Positions 18,194 to 28,166 are shown, numbered from the stretch's first letter. The stretch: DNA of 64,000 bases from Capnocytophaga ochracea DSM 7271 (GCF_000023285.1 NC_013162.1:1702501-1766500); one strand, 5' to 3'. The notes: a model not told the origin generated them from the letters alone. Numbers and translations are program-made.

Positions 18194-21100
18194 GTGTTAC
18201 TTGGGGTTACGGCTCTGCTTTTGACCTTACCCGCCACCCAAACCTTCATCGCTAAAAAGGTGGTGAACTACTTGAATGAAGATTTTGATATCGACCTGAA
18301 TATAGAGCGCATACATCTGAAAATCAACGGTGATGTGGATATCAAGCGAGTGCTTATTCGCGACCACAAGCAAGATACGCTTATTTCGGCAAAGAAACTT
18401 ACGACTTCTATTTTAGACTTTAAACAGCTGTTTGACGGTAATTTGTACTTTGGACACATAAAGGGTGATAGTCTCATTTTCAATATGAAAACCCATAAGG
18501 GTGATACTTTGTCTAACCTGGACGTGTTTGTAAACAAATTCGATTCGGGTGAACCCAGCACGAGCAAGTTTGTGATGAAGGCAAAAAGCATCAAGCTAAA
18601 AGACAGCTATTGCCGTATTTCGGACGAGAATAACGCTAACCCTTCTATCTTGAAAGTAGACCATCTGAACACTAAGCTAAATGACTTTAAAATCTTGGGT
18701 AGCAAAGTGTTTTTTGAGATGCAAGAAGGGAACTTCCGCTTTGATGACAAACTGAATGTTACCCACCTAAATACACAGTTCAGCTATACCGATAGCTTGA
18801 TGCAAGCCAAGGATTTGCGACTGCAAACGGCATTGACGGACATTCAGGGTACTATAACGATGTTCTCTCACAACGGCAGTTTTGGCGATTTTGTGAACAA
18901 GGTAGTCTTTGACGTTAATCTGCCCAAAGCTACGGTAAACACTACCGATTTGAACGCTTTTTACAATGGTTTCAACGGAGGTAGAAACATTGTGTTAGAG
19001 GGCGTAACGATGAAAGGAACGCTGAACAACTTCACTATTCCGCAGGGAAAAATATCTTATCAGAACACGCTTATAGAGGGAGATTTAACTTTCCAAAATC
19101 TATTAGCAAAACACGCTAATATAGCCGTGATAGGCAAAGGTGTATATGCCGAGAGCATTTATAACGATTTGGCTTACTTAATGCCTAAGGATTTGGGTGA
19201 AAATATTCCAGCGGAACTACAAAGGTTAGGAATGTTTTCAGTAGAAGGTGATTTTGCTTACAGAACTACTTCGCTACAAGCCAATGTACTGCTGAAAACC
19301 AATGACGGCGAAGCACATATCGACGGCTCTTTGGAAGACCTTACCCATACCGATAAAACGGCTTTTAGAGGTACGCTCACTACGAATCAGTTTCATCTGG
19401 GCAAGATTTTAGACGACCCGACTATGGGTGCACTCACTGCCGATATGACAGTGCGCGGACAAGGATTGAACTTTAAAACTATGCAACTTTACGCCAATGG
19501 CACGGTTCATTCGGTGGGCTACAACGGTTATAACTACCAGCGTATAGGTATTAATGGGGAGTTTAGGAATCAGGTGTTTAACGGCAAAATAGACGCAAAA
19601 GACCCGAACCTTACGATGAACTTCAACGGACTTGCTGACCTATCGGGTAGAAACAACAAATTTGACTTTCAAGCGGATATTGCTATTGCCGATTTGCACG
19701 CTTTACACTTTATGGAAATGGACAGTGTATCGCAGTTCTGTGGTAAGGTAGTGATAGATATTTCGGGCAATCAGTTGGACGATATTGTGGGTAAAATATC
19801 ATTTAAACACACCAATTACATCAATTCAGCAGGAAGTTTTACCTTTAAGGACTTCGAGGTCGTTTCAACCTTGAACAATGGAGTGAAAGAAATCACGATT
19901 AATTCGCCTGATATTGTGAGCGGGAATGTAAGAGGAAAATTCAAGTTAGCTGAGCTAAAAAAGGTAATGCAAAATGCGGTGGGAAGTATCTATGCCCAAT
20001 ACAACCCATATAAGATAGAGAAAAGCCAGTACGTAGACTTCCATTTTGATATTTACAACAAGATAGTAGAAGTGTTTGTGCCCAAAGTGAAGATAGGCAG
20101 AAACACTTTCATCAACGGGAATATAGATGCCGACAAAGGGAGTTTTAAGTTCCAAATGAAGTCGCCCAGCGTGAATGCATACGGCACTCAGATAGACAGT
20201 ATCAGTCTTGAAATTGACAATAAAAACCCGCTGTACAATACTTATTTTGAAGTGAAGAAAGCCGATTTTGGGGTGTATGCCATTCAAGATTTTAACCTGA
20301 TTAATACCACTATCAAAGATACGCTTTTCTTCCGTACTGAGTTTAAAGGGGGCGATACCGGCAGAGATACTTATGAGCTGAATTTTTACCATACTTTGAA
20401 CAAGAAACAACAGTCGATTATAGGGATTAAGAAATCACTGATAAACTTCAAAGGCAATGCGTGGTATATCAACCGCGAGAATGCGATGAATGAGTACAAC
20501 AAAATTGTGCTCAACCGCACTGCCGATACGATTAAGGTGAGCAACTTCAAGATGGCACACCAAAACCAATATATGAACCTCAGTGGGCTCATCACTACCA
20601 AAGATTATAAGAACCTGCACTTAGTTGCGCATAACGTAGCGATGGACAAGATAGTACCCGAAATCAAAGGGCTTAACCTCACGGGAACGCTCAATGGTAA
20701 CGTGTCGCTTACTCAACGCGGGAACTTATATTACCCTTCGGCAGACCTTTTTATACGCTATTTTAAACTGAATGGCTATGACTATGGCGATTTGGAAGTG
20801 GGTATCTTTGGTAACAGTGATTTGTCGTCGTTTGATGTAGGGGCGTTTTTCTCTAACGGGCGGGCTCTTGGCTTTGCTACGAGAGGGAAAATTAACTTAG
20901 ACAAGAAGCGGGGTACTTTGCTCGACCTTACGGCTTATTTTAGAGACTTTGAGCTCTCGCCTTTTAATCCGTTCTTGGAAGGAGTCTTCTACAACCTTAG
21001 AGGCACGATGTCGGGGCAAGTGAAGATAGACGGTAGCGTAACCGATCCACTGATGGACGGTGAACTCACCTTGCACAAAGCAGGTGTGGGGATTACGTAC

Positions 21101-22534
21101 CTGAAACTCAATACTGATATTCAGGAAGGTGCACGGATAAAGGTAAACAACAAGACGTTTGATATAGACAACTGGCTACTGACCGATACCGCTTATAAAA
21201 CACAAGCCAAACTGAATGGTTCGATTAGGCATAACAAACTATTAGATTGGTTTTTAGACCTGAGATTGCAAACACTTGGCAAGCGCTTTATGGTGCTCAA
21301 CACCCCTTATACTGATGATGCGCTGTTCTACGGGACTGCCTTTATCAAAGGGAATGCGAGCATTAAAGGAGCTTTGGACGAAATTGCGATTAAGGTAAAT
21401 GCGAAGACCGAAGAGGGTACGTCCTTCAAAATACCGCTCAGCGATAGTGAGAGTGTGGGCGATGACTCGTTTATCACTTTTGTAGAGAAGGGCGATAAAA
21501 AAGTAAAAATTAACCGAGAATTGGAGTCTATCAAGGGGTTAGAACTGAACTTTGAGCTTGATATCCTTCCTACTGCCGAAGTGGAAATTGTGATGGATAG
21601 AAAAACGGGTAGTAACCTTGTGGGGCGTGGGGCAGGTACGCTCCTTATTGAAATCAATACCAACGGCAAGTTCAATATGTGGGGGGACTTTATCACCTAT
21701 TCGGGCTTTTATAATTTCAAGTACGAAAACATCATCGACAAGCGTTTTACGGTGCTCCCAGGGGGGTCTATTTCTTGGAGTGGCGACCCACTAAGGGCGA
21801 CTTTGCGCGACTTGAAAGCGGCGTATACCCTCAGTGCGAACCCAAGTACGCTATTGGAAAGCAGTCAGTATAACCGGAAAATCAATACTCAGGTAATCAT
21901 TAAGTTAGAAGGAGAATTGATGCGTCCTGAAACCTTGTTTGACATTACTTTCCCTGATAGTAGCCCGAGTTTGGTATCGGAGCTCAACTACAAACTTGAA
22001 GACCAAGACCGCAAGCAGTTACAAGCCTTTTCGCTCTTGGCACAGGGTTCGTTTATGAGCGAAAAGAATACCGATAACCGTTTGGTAGCTTATAACCTCT
22101 TTGAAACGGCAGCAGGCTTGTTTAACCAATTGCTCTCGGACGAAGACAACAAGCTGAACTTGGGAGTATCGTACGAAGCGGGGATTAACGACGGTTCGTC
22201 CGACATCAACAGCGACCGTTTGGGCTTTACAGTCTCTACCCAAATCACCGATTGGGCGAGTGTGAATGCCAAAGTGGGTATCCCTGTGGGAGGAGTGAGC
22301 CGTACGGCAGTGGCGGGTAACGTAGAGGTACAATTCCGCTTAAACACCGACGGTAGCCTCACAGCTAAAATATTCAACCGAGAAAACGAATGGCAACAGT
22401 ATATGCTCGACCGTATAGGGTATGCCCAAGGGGTAGGACTGACCTATTCAGTAGATTTTAATACCTTTAAAGGGTTGATGCAAAAGATATTTAAAAAGGG
22501 AGGCAAAGTGATAGAACCCAAGACAGAGAAGTAA
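18194..22534 (+). CDS. tamB: TamB-like translocation/assembly module protein
   Basis: A very large inner-membrane-anchored periplasmic protein (1446 residues from GTG 18194). TamB/AsmA-type proteins span the periplasm and help outer-membrane protein or lipid transport. It shows an N-terminal hydrophobic segment, then LPATQTFIAKKVVNYLNEDF, typical of the Bacteroidota family. Long repetitive beta-strand sequence follows, and a C-terminal DUF490 region (about residues 1050-1400) contains EIVMDRKTGSNLVGRGAGTL and GDFITYSGFYNFKYEN. The frame is open upstream and reads IKRLRKILVRFFLITL before the GTG, exactly the positively charged anchor expected. However, no ATG, GTG or TTG is present there; AUC at 18146 is the best-placed codon. 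The true start is therefore uncertain. It is followed by the lolA-like and lptF/G-like genes. Confidence 0.88.
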   Translation: MLLGVTALLLTLPATQTFIAKKVVNYLNEDFDIDLNIERIHLKINGDVDIKRVLIRDHKQDTLISAKKLTTSILDFKQLFDGNLYFGHIKGDSLIFNMKTHKGDTLSNLDVFVNKFDSGEPSTSKFVMKAKSIKLKDSYCRISDENNANPSILKVDHLNTKLNDFKILGSKVFFEMQEGNFRFDDKLNVTHLNTQFSYTDSLMQAKDLRLQTALTDIQGTITMFSHNGSFGDFVNKVVFDVNLPKATVNTTDLNAFYNGFNGGRNIVLEGVTMKGTLNNFTIPQGKISYQNTLIEGDLTFQNLLAKHANIAVIGKGVYAESIYNDLAYLMPKDLGENIPAELQRLGMFSVEGDFAYRTTSLQANVLLKTNDGEAHIDGSLEDLTHTDKTAFRGTLTTNQFHLGKILDDPTMGALTADMTVRGQGLNFKTMQLYANGTVHSVGYNGYNYQRIGINGEFRNQVFNGKIDAKDPNLTMNFNGLADLSGRNNKFDFQADIAIADLHALHFMEMDSVSQFCGKVVIDISGNQLDDIVGKISFKHTNYINSAGSFTFKDFEVVSTLNNGVKEITINSPDIVSGNVRGKFKLAELKKVMQNAVGSIYAQYNPYKIEKSQYVDFHFDIYNKIVEVFVPKVKIGRNTFINGNIDADKGSFKFQMKSPSVNAYGTQIDSISLEIDNKNPLYNTYFEVKKADFGVYAIQDFNLINTTIKDTLFFRTEFKGGDTGRDTYELNFYHTLNKKQQSIIGIKKSLINFKGNAWYINRENAMNEYNKIVLNRTADTIKVSNFKMAHQNQYMNLSGLITTKDYKNLHLVAHNVAMDKIVPEIKGLNLTGTLNGNVSLTQRGNLYYPSADLFIRYFKLNGYDYGDLEVGIFGNSDLSSFDVGAFFSNGRALGFATRGKINLDKKRGTLLDLTAYFRDFELSPFNPFLEGVFYNLRGTMSGQVKIDGSVTDPLMDGELTLHKAGVGITYLKLNTDIQEGARIKVNNKTFDIDNWLLTDTAYKTQAKLNGSIRHNKLLDWFLDLRLQTLGKRFMVLNTPYTDDALFYGTAFIKGNASIKGALDEIAIKVNAKTEEGTSFKIPLSDSESVGDDSFITFVEKGDKKVKINRELESIKGLELNFELDILPTAEVEIVMDRKTGSNLVGRGAGTLLIEINTNGKFNMWGDFITYSGFYNFKYENIIDKRFTVLPGGSISWSGDPLRATLRDLKAAYTLSANPSTLLESSQYNRKINTQVIIKLEGELMRPETLFDITFPDSSPSLVSELNYKLEDQDRKQLQAFSLLAQGSFMSEKNTDNRLVAYNLFETAAGLFNQLLSDEDNKLNLGVSYEAGINDGSSDINSDRLGFTVSTQITDWASVNAKVGIPVGGVSRTAVAGNVEVQFRLNTDGSLTAKIFNRENEWQQYMLDRIGYAQGVGLTYSVDFNTFKGLMQKIFKKGGKVIEPKTEK

Positions 22535-22609
22535 AAAATATATATCGCAATAAAACTTTGGAACAATAATTGCTATTAGACAGAGATTAAATCATTAAAA
22601 ACACTAGAA

Positions 22610-23257
22610 ATGAGAAGAATATTTATTGTAGCTTTTGCTTTATTTTTAGGCGTATTTCAGGCACATAGCCAGCAAGTAGACAAGGCAAAAAAGCTATTGG
22701 ACGAAGTGTACAACAAGATGGTTGCTTACAATAATATCTATATAGATTTTAAGTATAACCTCGATAATATTGCTGAGAATATCAATCAGGAAACCAAAGG
22801 TAATGTAACCATTGCCAAAAACAAGTATTTGCTGAATTATCTGGGGGCTACTAAAATATACGACGGTCATAAGACCTATACCATAGTACCCGAGAATGAA
22901 GAAGTAACCATAGAGAAAAACACCAATGACGACAATGCTATTACTCCTTCAAAAATGCTTACCTTCTATAAGAAAGGTTATAAGTACAAGTGGGATATAC
23001 AGCAAAATGTGCGCGGGCGCAAAATACAATATGTAGAGCTAAAACCGCAGAAAGCTAATACTGATGTAAAGCAGATTCTGTTGGGGATAGATATACAAAC
23101 TAAACACATCTACAACCTTATTGAAATAGGAAAGAACGGTACTAAAACCACTATCACAGTGAATACTTTTAAAACAAACCAGCCTATTTCGAACAATATC
23201 TTTAAATTCGACCGCGAGAAGTACAAAAAAGACGGCTATACTATCAGTGAATTATAG
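22610..23257 (+). CDS. LolA-like outer-membrane lipoprotein carrier
   Basis: A 215-residue periplasmic protein with a signal peptide (about 1-20, ending AHSQ). The body matches the flavobacterial LolA-like family: AKKLLDEVYNKMVAYNN, then a beta-rich region with TKGNVTIAKNKYLLNYLG, KIYDGHKTYTIVPEN and ILLGIDIQTKHIYNLIEIG. LolA proteins carry lipoproteins across the periplasm to the outer membrane. The stop codon directly abuts the ATG of the next gene (TAGATG), so the two are translated together. The placement between TamB and an LptF/G permease supports an envelope-biogenesis role. Confidence 0.8.
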   Translation: MRRIFIVAFALFLGVFQAHSQQVDKAKKLLDEVYNKMVAYNNIYIDFKYNLDNIAENINQETKGNVTIAKNKYLLNYLGATKIYDGHKTYTIVPENEEVTIEKNTNDDNAITPSKMLTFYKKGYKYKWDIQQNVRGRKIQYVELKPQKANTDVKQILLGIDIQTKHIYNLIEIGKNGTKTTITVNTFKTNQPISNNIFKFDREKYKKDGYTISEL

Positions 23258-24745
23258 ATGAAGATATTAGACCGCTACATTATCACTCAGTTCCTTACTA
23301 ACTTTTTAGGAGCACTCTCTATACTTGTTCTTATCTTTGTATTCCACACAATCTTTACATACATTGATGAGCTAGCGGGGCGTGGTTTGGAGTTATGGAT
23401 TATATTCAAGTTTCTAATCTATTTTATTCCGCAACTTATCCCTATCATTATGCCCTTGGCAGTGGTAATAGCCTCTATTATGACCTTTGGGGCATTTGCC
23501 GAAAACTATGAGTTTGCTGCGATGAAAGCCTCAGGTATTTCGCTAATGCGCGTAATGCGTCCGCTGATTATACTGATGGCATTACTGAGTTTAGGCACTT
23601 TCTTTTTAGCCAATAATGTAATTCCAGTAGCTTATCGCGAGGTGTATACCCTTAGATCGAACATTGCCAAAGTGAAACCTGCTATGGCTATAGCCGAAGG
23701 TGTATTCTCTAACATAGGGGAGGATATAAGCATAAAAGTAGGAAAAAAAAGAGGTGATAATGACGAGTTTTTAGAGAATGTGCTTATTCACAAAAAGACT
23801 CCCGATAAAGTAAATCGCACTGTAATCAATGCCAAGCGAGGAGAACTCAAGAGTTCTAAGACTAATAGCAACTTCTTACAGCTTATTTTGGAAGACGGGA
23901 CTTATTACGAGGATATTAAAACCAACTCTTATGAAGCCCAACAAAAAGAACCTTTTGCCAAGGTATACTTTAAAAAATACATCATCAATCTTGACCTTTC
24001 GCATTTGAACAATGTAGATTTTAACGAGAAAACCGATGCTACTACCTATCGTATGATGAATGTAGGACAGCTTAATTACGCTATCGACTCACTCCGCACC
24101 GATTTCAAGCAGAATATTACTGACTATGGTAATAATATGTTTCGCCGTACAGGTTTCTCAGTAGCTCCTTCTACATCTCTTTCTTCCGAAGTTAAAAAAC
24201 AAGAGAAACCTAAACCTGCTAAGGAGATTACTTCGGTGAGAGAGCTCTTTAACAAACTGAACAACACACAAAAATCAATGGTACTTGATATGGCTATCAA
24301 TACCAACCAAGCTCAGTTAGACAATGTGGAGTTCCGGCAAAGCGACCTTGAATATCGCTATAAGCTAATGAACTTACACATTTTAAATCTCAGCGATAAG
24401 TTTGCTCTTACGGTAGCTTGTTTTGTGCTCTTTTTCGTAGCGGCACCTTTAGGAGCTTTCATTCGCAAAGGAGGGATTGGAATGCCTTTGGTAATAGCAA
24501 TGATACTGTTCTTAGCTTATTATTTTATAGGAATGTTTATGAAAAATATAGCTGAGAACAACACAATTAACCCAGCCTTAGCACCGTGGATACCCGCTTT
24601 GATACTTCTGCCTTTGGGTATTTATCTCACTACAAGGGTTACTACTGATAAAGAAGTGTTCAATTTCCCTATTACCAATAAACTAATGCGATTTGTAGAA
24701 GGCAAAGTGAAAGAAATAAAAGGGAAAATTAAAAAGAACAAGTAA
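23258..24745 (+). CDS. LptF/LptG-family lipopolysaccharide export permease
   Basis: A 495-residue inner-membrane protein of the YjgP/YjgQ family. These permeases work with the LptB ATPase to extract lipopolysaccharide and push it to the periplasmic bridge. There are three transmembrane segments at the N-terminus (from about residue 12 to 125, with FVFHTIFTYIDELAGRG between them), a large periplasmic domain, and three more near the C-terminus (about 385-470, LGAFIRKGGIGMPLVIA). The middle region is longer than in E. coli LptF/G and contains a Lys/Pro-rich stretch (about 305-325). Which of LptF or LptG it corresponds to cannot be decided. A terminator follows. Confidence 0.88.
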   Translation: MKILDRYIITQFLTNFLGALSILVLIFVFHTIFTYIDELAGRGLELWIIFKFLIYFIPQLIPIIMPLAVVIASIMTFGAFAENYEFAAMKASGISLMRVMRPLIILMALLSLGTFFLANNVIPVAYREVYTLRSNIAKVKPAMAIAEGVFSNIGEDISIKVGKKRGDNDEFLENVLIHKKTPDKVNRTVINAKRGELKSSKTNSNFLQLILEDGTYYEDIKTNSYEAQQKEPFAKVYFKKYIINLDLSHLNNVDFNEKTDATTYRMMNVGQLNYAIDSLRTDFKQNITDYGNNMFRRTGFSVAPSTSLSSEVKKQEKPKPAKEITSVRELFNKLNNTQKSMVLDMAINTNQAQLDNVEFRQSDLEYRYKLMNLHILNLSDKFALTVACFVLFFVAAPLGAFIRKGGIGMPLVIAMILFLAYYFIGMFMKNIAENNTINPALAPWIPALILLPLGIYLTTRVTTDKEVFNFPITNKLMRFVEGKVKEIKGKIKKNK

Positions 24746-24773
24746 AAATCGATAATATCTAATTATAAGTTCA

Positions 24774-24813
24774 TCAATGGATATTCAGAGGATTGAGTAT
24801 CCATTGATTTTTT
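24774..24813 (+). terminator. Terminator of the tamB-lolA-lptF/G unit
   Basis: TCAATGGATA (24774-24783) pairs with TATCCATTGA (24798-24807), followed by TTTTTT. Confidence 0.85.
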
Positions 24814-24950
24814 ATAATATCACAATACCGAAAAAAAATGATAAAACCAATCATCAGAGGTAAAGCTAGCGATAAGTTAGGTATGAGAGTAGAGAAAGAG
24901 CTATATTATTTAGATGTAATATAAATTAATATCCGTTTTCTACTTTTCTT

Positions 24951-24980
24951 TTGGTATATTACTCATATAGTGTACTTTTG
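24951..24980 (+). promoter_or_regulatory. cydAB promoter
   Basis: TTG at 24951-24953, a 19-base gap and TACTTTTG at 24973-24980, about 30 bases before the cydA ATG. Confidence 0.8.
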
Positions 24981-25012
24981 TCGCATATTTCACTAATTAA
25001 ATTACTCGACAT

Positions 25013-26359
25013 ATGGAGACAGAAATTTTAGCACGGGTGCAGTTCGCACTGACGATTGCTTTCCATTACATCTATCCGCCTTTAAGTATAGGGCTTGGAC
25101 TACTAATGGTAGCCTTTAAAGGTATCTACCTACGCACTGGTAAAAAAGAGTACGACACGCTCGCCCGCTTCTGGACGCGCATCTTTTCACTTACCTTTGG
25201 CTTAGGAGTCGCTACAGGGATTGTAATGGAATTTGAATTTGGTACCAACTGGGCTACCTATTCGCGTTATGTAGGTGATATCTTCGGTAGTGCTTTGGCG
25301 GCTGAGGGTGTTTTTGCTTTCGCTTTAGAGAGTACCTGCCTTGGTATTGTACTTTTCGGTTGGAACAAAGTAAAGCCTATATGGCACTTCTTGGCTACCC
25401 TTGGGGTGTTCTTAGGTTCTATGTGTTCTGCTATCTGGATAGTAATAGCCAACAGCTGGCAACAAACCCCCGCAGGTTATGTAATTGCAGGTGAAGGTAT
25501 GCAAGCCAAAGCCGTAATCACCGACTTTTGGGCGATGGTGTTCAATCCTTCGAGCATAGACCGTATATGGCACGTGTGGCAAGGAGCTTTCTTGGCTGGT
25601 ATCTTCTTGGTATTGAGCGTTCACGCTTGGTATTTACTCAAAGGGCGCCACGTAGAAATCTCTAAAAAAGCCTTTAAAGTAACTCTTATCATCGGTACCA
25701 TTGTGTGCTTGTTGCAATTGGTTTCAGGACACAGCTCAGCTGATGGTGTAGCTAAAAACCAGCCTGAGAAATTAGCTGCTATGGAAGGGCACTTCAAAAC
25801 AGGCTCTGGCGATGCTTACATTATTGGTTGGGTAGATAAAAAGAATGAGGAAACTCACGGGTTGAGTATTCCTAAGGGGCTTTCGTATATGGTGCATTTT
25901 GACGGCGATGCTCCTGTAACAGGTCTTGACCAATATCCAGTGGAAGACCGTCCAGGACAAGTGAATGCTGTATTCCAATTCTATCATATAATGGTAGCTA
26001 TTGGTATGTTTCTCATCGCACTCACTCTCTACGCTTCTTTCCTATTGTGGAGAGGCAAATTATACAACAAACGTTGGCTCTTGCACATTTTCGTATGGAG
26101 TGTACTATTGCCACAAATAGGTAATCAAGTAGGTTGGTTTGCAGCCGAAATGGGTCGCCAGCCTTGGATAGTGTACAAACTCTTGCGCACGAGCGAAGCC
26201 CTTTCTAAATCGGTATCGGCTAACCAAATACTCTTTGCGATTATCTTATTTACTGTTATTTATATCATCCTCTTCGCTCTATTCATCTACTTGATGAACA
26301 AGAAAATCGTTCACGGTATAGATGAACACGAAACTCAAGAACAATTACAAACAGCATAA
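25013..26359 (+). CDS. cydA: Cytochrome bd ubiquinol oxidase subunit I
   Basis: A 448-residue integral membrane subunit that binds the three hemes and oxidises quinol, reducing oxygen to water with high affinity. The N-terminus METEILARVQFALTIAFHYIY carries His18, the expected heme ligand. IWHVWQGAFLAG holds a second. The quinol-binding Q loop is of the short type and contains KNQPEKLAAMEGHF. GWFAAEMGRQPW lies near the C-terminus. Length is shorter than the E. coli protein because the Q loop lacks the C-terminal insertion. It is followed 12 bases later by cydB. No cydX-like small gene is apparent. Confidence 0.95.
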   Translation: METEILARVQFALTIAFHYIYPPLSIGLGLLMVAFKGIYLRTGKKEYDTLARFWTRIFSLTFGLGVATGIVMEFEFGTNWATYSRYVGDIFGSALAAEGVFAFALESTCLGIVLFGWNKVKPIWHFLATLGVFLGSMCSAIWIVIANSWQQTPAGYVIAGEGMQAKAVITDFWAMVFNPSSIDRIWHVWQGAFLAGIFLVLSVHAWYLLKGRHVEISKKAFKVTLIIGTIVCLLQLVSGHSSADGVAKNQPEKLAAMEGHFKTGSGDAYIIGWVDKKNEETHGLSIPKGLSYMVHFDGDAPVTGLDQYPVEDRPGQVNAVFQFYHIMVAIGMFLIALTLYASFLLWRGKLYNKRWLLHIFVWSVLLPQIGNQVGWFAAEMGRQPWIVYKLLRTSEALSKSVSANQILFAIILFTVIYIILFALFIYLMNKKIVHGIDEHETQEQLQTA

Positions 26360-26371
26360 CATTATACAGAT

Positions 26372-27406
26372 ATGGAAACATTTTTAGGAATCGACTACCC
26401 TACGTGGTGGTTCATCATTATAGGATTTTTGATTACAGGCTATGCTATTTTAGACGGCTTTGACTTCGGCGCTGGAGCGTGGCATTTGTTCTTCGATAAG
26501 AAAAAAGAACGCCGTGTAGCTCTAAACGCTATCGGACCAGTATGGGACGGTAATGAAGCGTGGTTAGTAATTGGGGGAGCAGGTATTTTCGCTGGTTTCC
26601 CACTAATGTATGCCGAATTGTTTTCGGCTATGAACACGCCTTTTATGCTTTTCCTCACCTTTATTATTTTTAGAGCGGTAGCTATTGAGGTACGCGGCAA
26701 AGAGGACAGCGACCGTTGGCGCAACACTTGGGATACCGTATATAGCGTGTGTAGCATCGTATTGCCTGTGCTCTTAGGCGTGGTAATAGCCAATGTACTA
26801 CAAGGGCTTCCGTTAGACGAGAACTTTCAGTACACCGGAGGAGCGCTTTTTACTTTCCTTACCCCTTATGCATTACTTGTAGGTGTAATGACACTCTTGC
26901 TCTTTATGGTACACGGAGGTTTGTATTTGCTTCTCAAAACTCACGGAGATATGCACCACCGCATCGAGAAACGCATTAACTATGCATACCTCGGCTTTTT
27001 GGTAGTGTTTACAGCAGTAGCGATTTACAGTATGCTCACTCCTCATTTAGCTGAAAATATTGCTAATAACACTGCACTGAAAGTATTCCCTGCGTTATTG
27101 CTCCTCAGCATCTTAAGCGTAGCTTTCTTTATGAAGAAAAAAGACTATAAAAAGGCTTTTGTGGGTACTATTCTCACCATCGTTTTCTTTATGGTGGTAG
27201 CAGCACTGAATTTGCACCCTACTTTCTTGAGAACTACTTTAGAAACAGGCAATAGCATTACCGTATACAACGCAGCAGCTTCTCAAAAATCATTAAAGAT
27301 TATGCTCACTATTACTGCGATAGGGGCGCCGTTATTGCTTCTCTACACTTATTTCGCCTACAAAGTATTCTGGGGCAAAGTAGAGATTGATGAAAACAGT
27401 TATTAA
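26372..27406 (+). CDS. cydB: Cytochrome bd ubiquinol oxidase subunit II
   Basis: A 344-residue integral membrane partner of CydA, structurally supporting the oxidase. The family signature is near the N-terminus: GYAILDGFDFGAGAWHLF, NAIGPVWDGNEAWLVIGGAG and FPLMYAELFSAM. About eight hydrophobic segments follow. The pair gives the cell a microaerobic terminal oxidase, consistent with an organism that tolerates low oxygen. A terminator follows the gene. Confidence 0.95.
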   Translation: METFLGIDYPTWWFIIIGFLITGYAILDGFDFGAGAWHLFFDKKKERRVALNAIGPVWDGNEAWLVIGGAGIFAGFPLMYAELFSAMNTPFMLFLTFIIFRAVAIEVRGKEDSDRWRNTWDTVYSVCSIVLPVLLGVVIANVLQGLPLDENFQYTGGALFTFLTPYALLVGVMTLLLFMVHGGLYLLLKTHGDMHHRIEKRINYAYLGFLVVFTAVAIYSMLTPHLAENIANNTALKVFPALLLLSILSVAFFMKKKDYKKAFVGTILTIVFFMVVAALNLHPTFLRTTLETGNSITVYNAAASQKSLKIMLTITAIGAPLLLLYTYFAYKVFWGKVEIDENSY

Positions 27407-27435
27407 TACAAGCCTTATAGGCGCTATAAAATAAG

Positions 27436-27472
27436 AAAGAGAGAAAAGGTTTTAAAACTTTTTCTCTCTTTT
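27436..27472 (+). terminator. cydAB terminator
   Basis: AAAGAGAGAAAAGGTTT (27436-27452) pairs with AAACTTTTTCTCTCTTT (27455-27471) with one mismatch, followed by T residues. Confidence 0.8.
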
Positions 27473-27475
27473 ATT

Positions 27476-27505
27476 TTGGTAGGTAAAAAATAATTCGTAC
27501 TTTTG
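27476..27505 (+). promoter_or_regulatory. rplU-rpmA promoter
   Basis: TTG at 27476-27478, a 19-base gap and TACTTTTG at 27498-27505, 34 bases before the rplU ATG. It overlaps the end of the cydAB terminator. Confidence 0.8.
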
Positions 27506-27539
27506 CGCCCGATTTAAACCATTATTAAATAACAAAGCT

Positions 27540-28166
27540 ATGTATGCAATTGTAGAGATAGCAGGGCAACAATTTAAAGTTAGCAAAGACCAAAAAGTGT
27601 TTGTTCACCGTTTGCCTAATCAAGAGGGAGAGAAAGTAGCGTTTAATAACGTACTCCTTTTAGATAACAACGGAACCATCACCGTAGGCGCCCCAGCTAT
27701 AAATGGAGCTTCCGTAGAAGCAAAGGTTTTGAAACATTTGAAAGGTGACAAAGTGCTCGTGTTCAAAAAGAAAAGACGTAAAGGTTACAAAGTTAAGAAC
27801 GGACACCGTCAGTTCCTTACGCAAATTGTAATTGAGAACATCGTTGCAAGTGGTGCTAAAACTACCCAAGCAAAACCTAAGACAGAAAAAGCTCCTGTTA
27901 AGTCAGCAAAAGCTGATGATTTGAAAAAGATAGAAGGTATTGGGCCTAAAGCAGCAGAAGCCTTAGTAGCAGCAGGGGTAGACACCTTTGCTAAATTAGC
28001 TAAGAAATCAGTTGAAGAAATCAAAACCATTCTATCAGAAACAAGTTCAACCTTGGCACACTTAGACCCTCAAACTTGGGCAGCTCAAGCTCAATTAGCC
28101 GCTGACGGCAAATGGGACGAACTTAAAAAATGGCAAGACGAGTTGAACGGTGGTATCGTAAAATAA
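27540..28166 (+). CDS. rplU: 50S ribosomal protein L21 with C-terminal helix-hairpin-helix extension
   Basis: A 208-residue protein. Residues 1-103 are a normal L21: MYAIVEIAGQQFKVSKDQ, VLLLDNNGTITVGAP, VLVFKKKRRKGYKVKNGHRQ. A Lys/Ala-rich linker joins it to an extra domain of about 85 residues with KKIEGIGPKAAEALVAAG, a helix-hairpin-helix motif, and an acidic helical tail. Typical L21 is about 103 residues. I recall similar extensions in other Flavobacteriia, so this is probably a lineage trait and not a sequencing artefact. The role of the extension is unknown. It is transcribed with rpmA. Confidence 0.93.
   Translation: MYAIVEIAGQQFKVSKDQKVFVHRLPNQEGEKVAFNNVLLLDNNGTITVGAPAINGASVEAKVLKHLKGDKVLVFKKKRRKGYKVKNGHRQFLTQIVIENIVASGAKTTQAKPKTEKAPVKSAKADDLKKIEGIGPKAAEALVAAGVDTFAKLAKKSVEEIKTILSETSSTLAHLDPQTWAAQAQLAADGKWDELKKWQDELNGGIVK

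Noticed and set aside
24838-24924. 28-codon open frame before cydA as a possible small subunit gene
   Set aside because: It is upstream of the cydAB promoter and on the wrong side of cydB for a CydX-type gene. The product is charged with no transmembrane helix.
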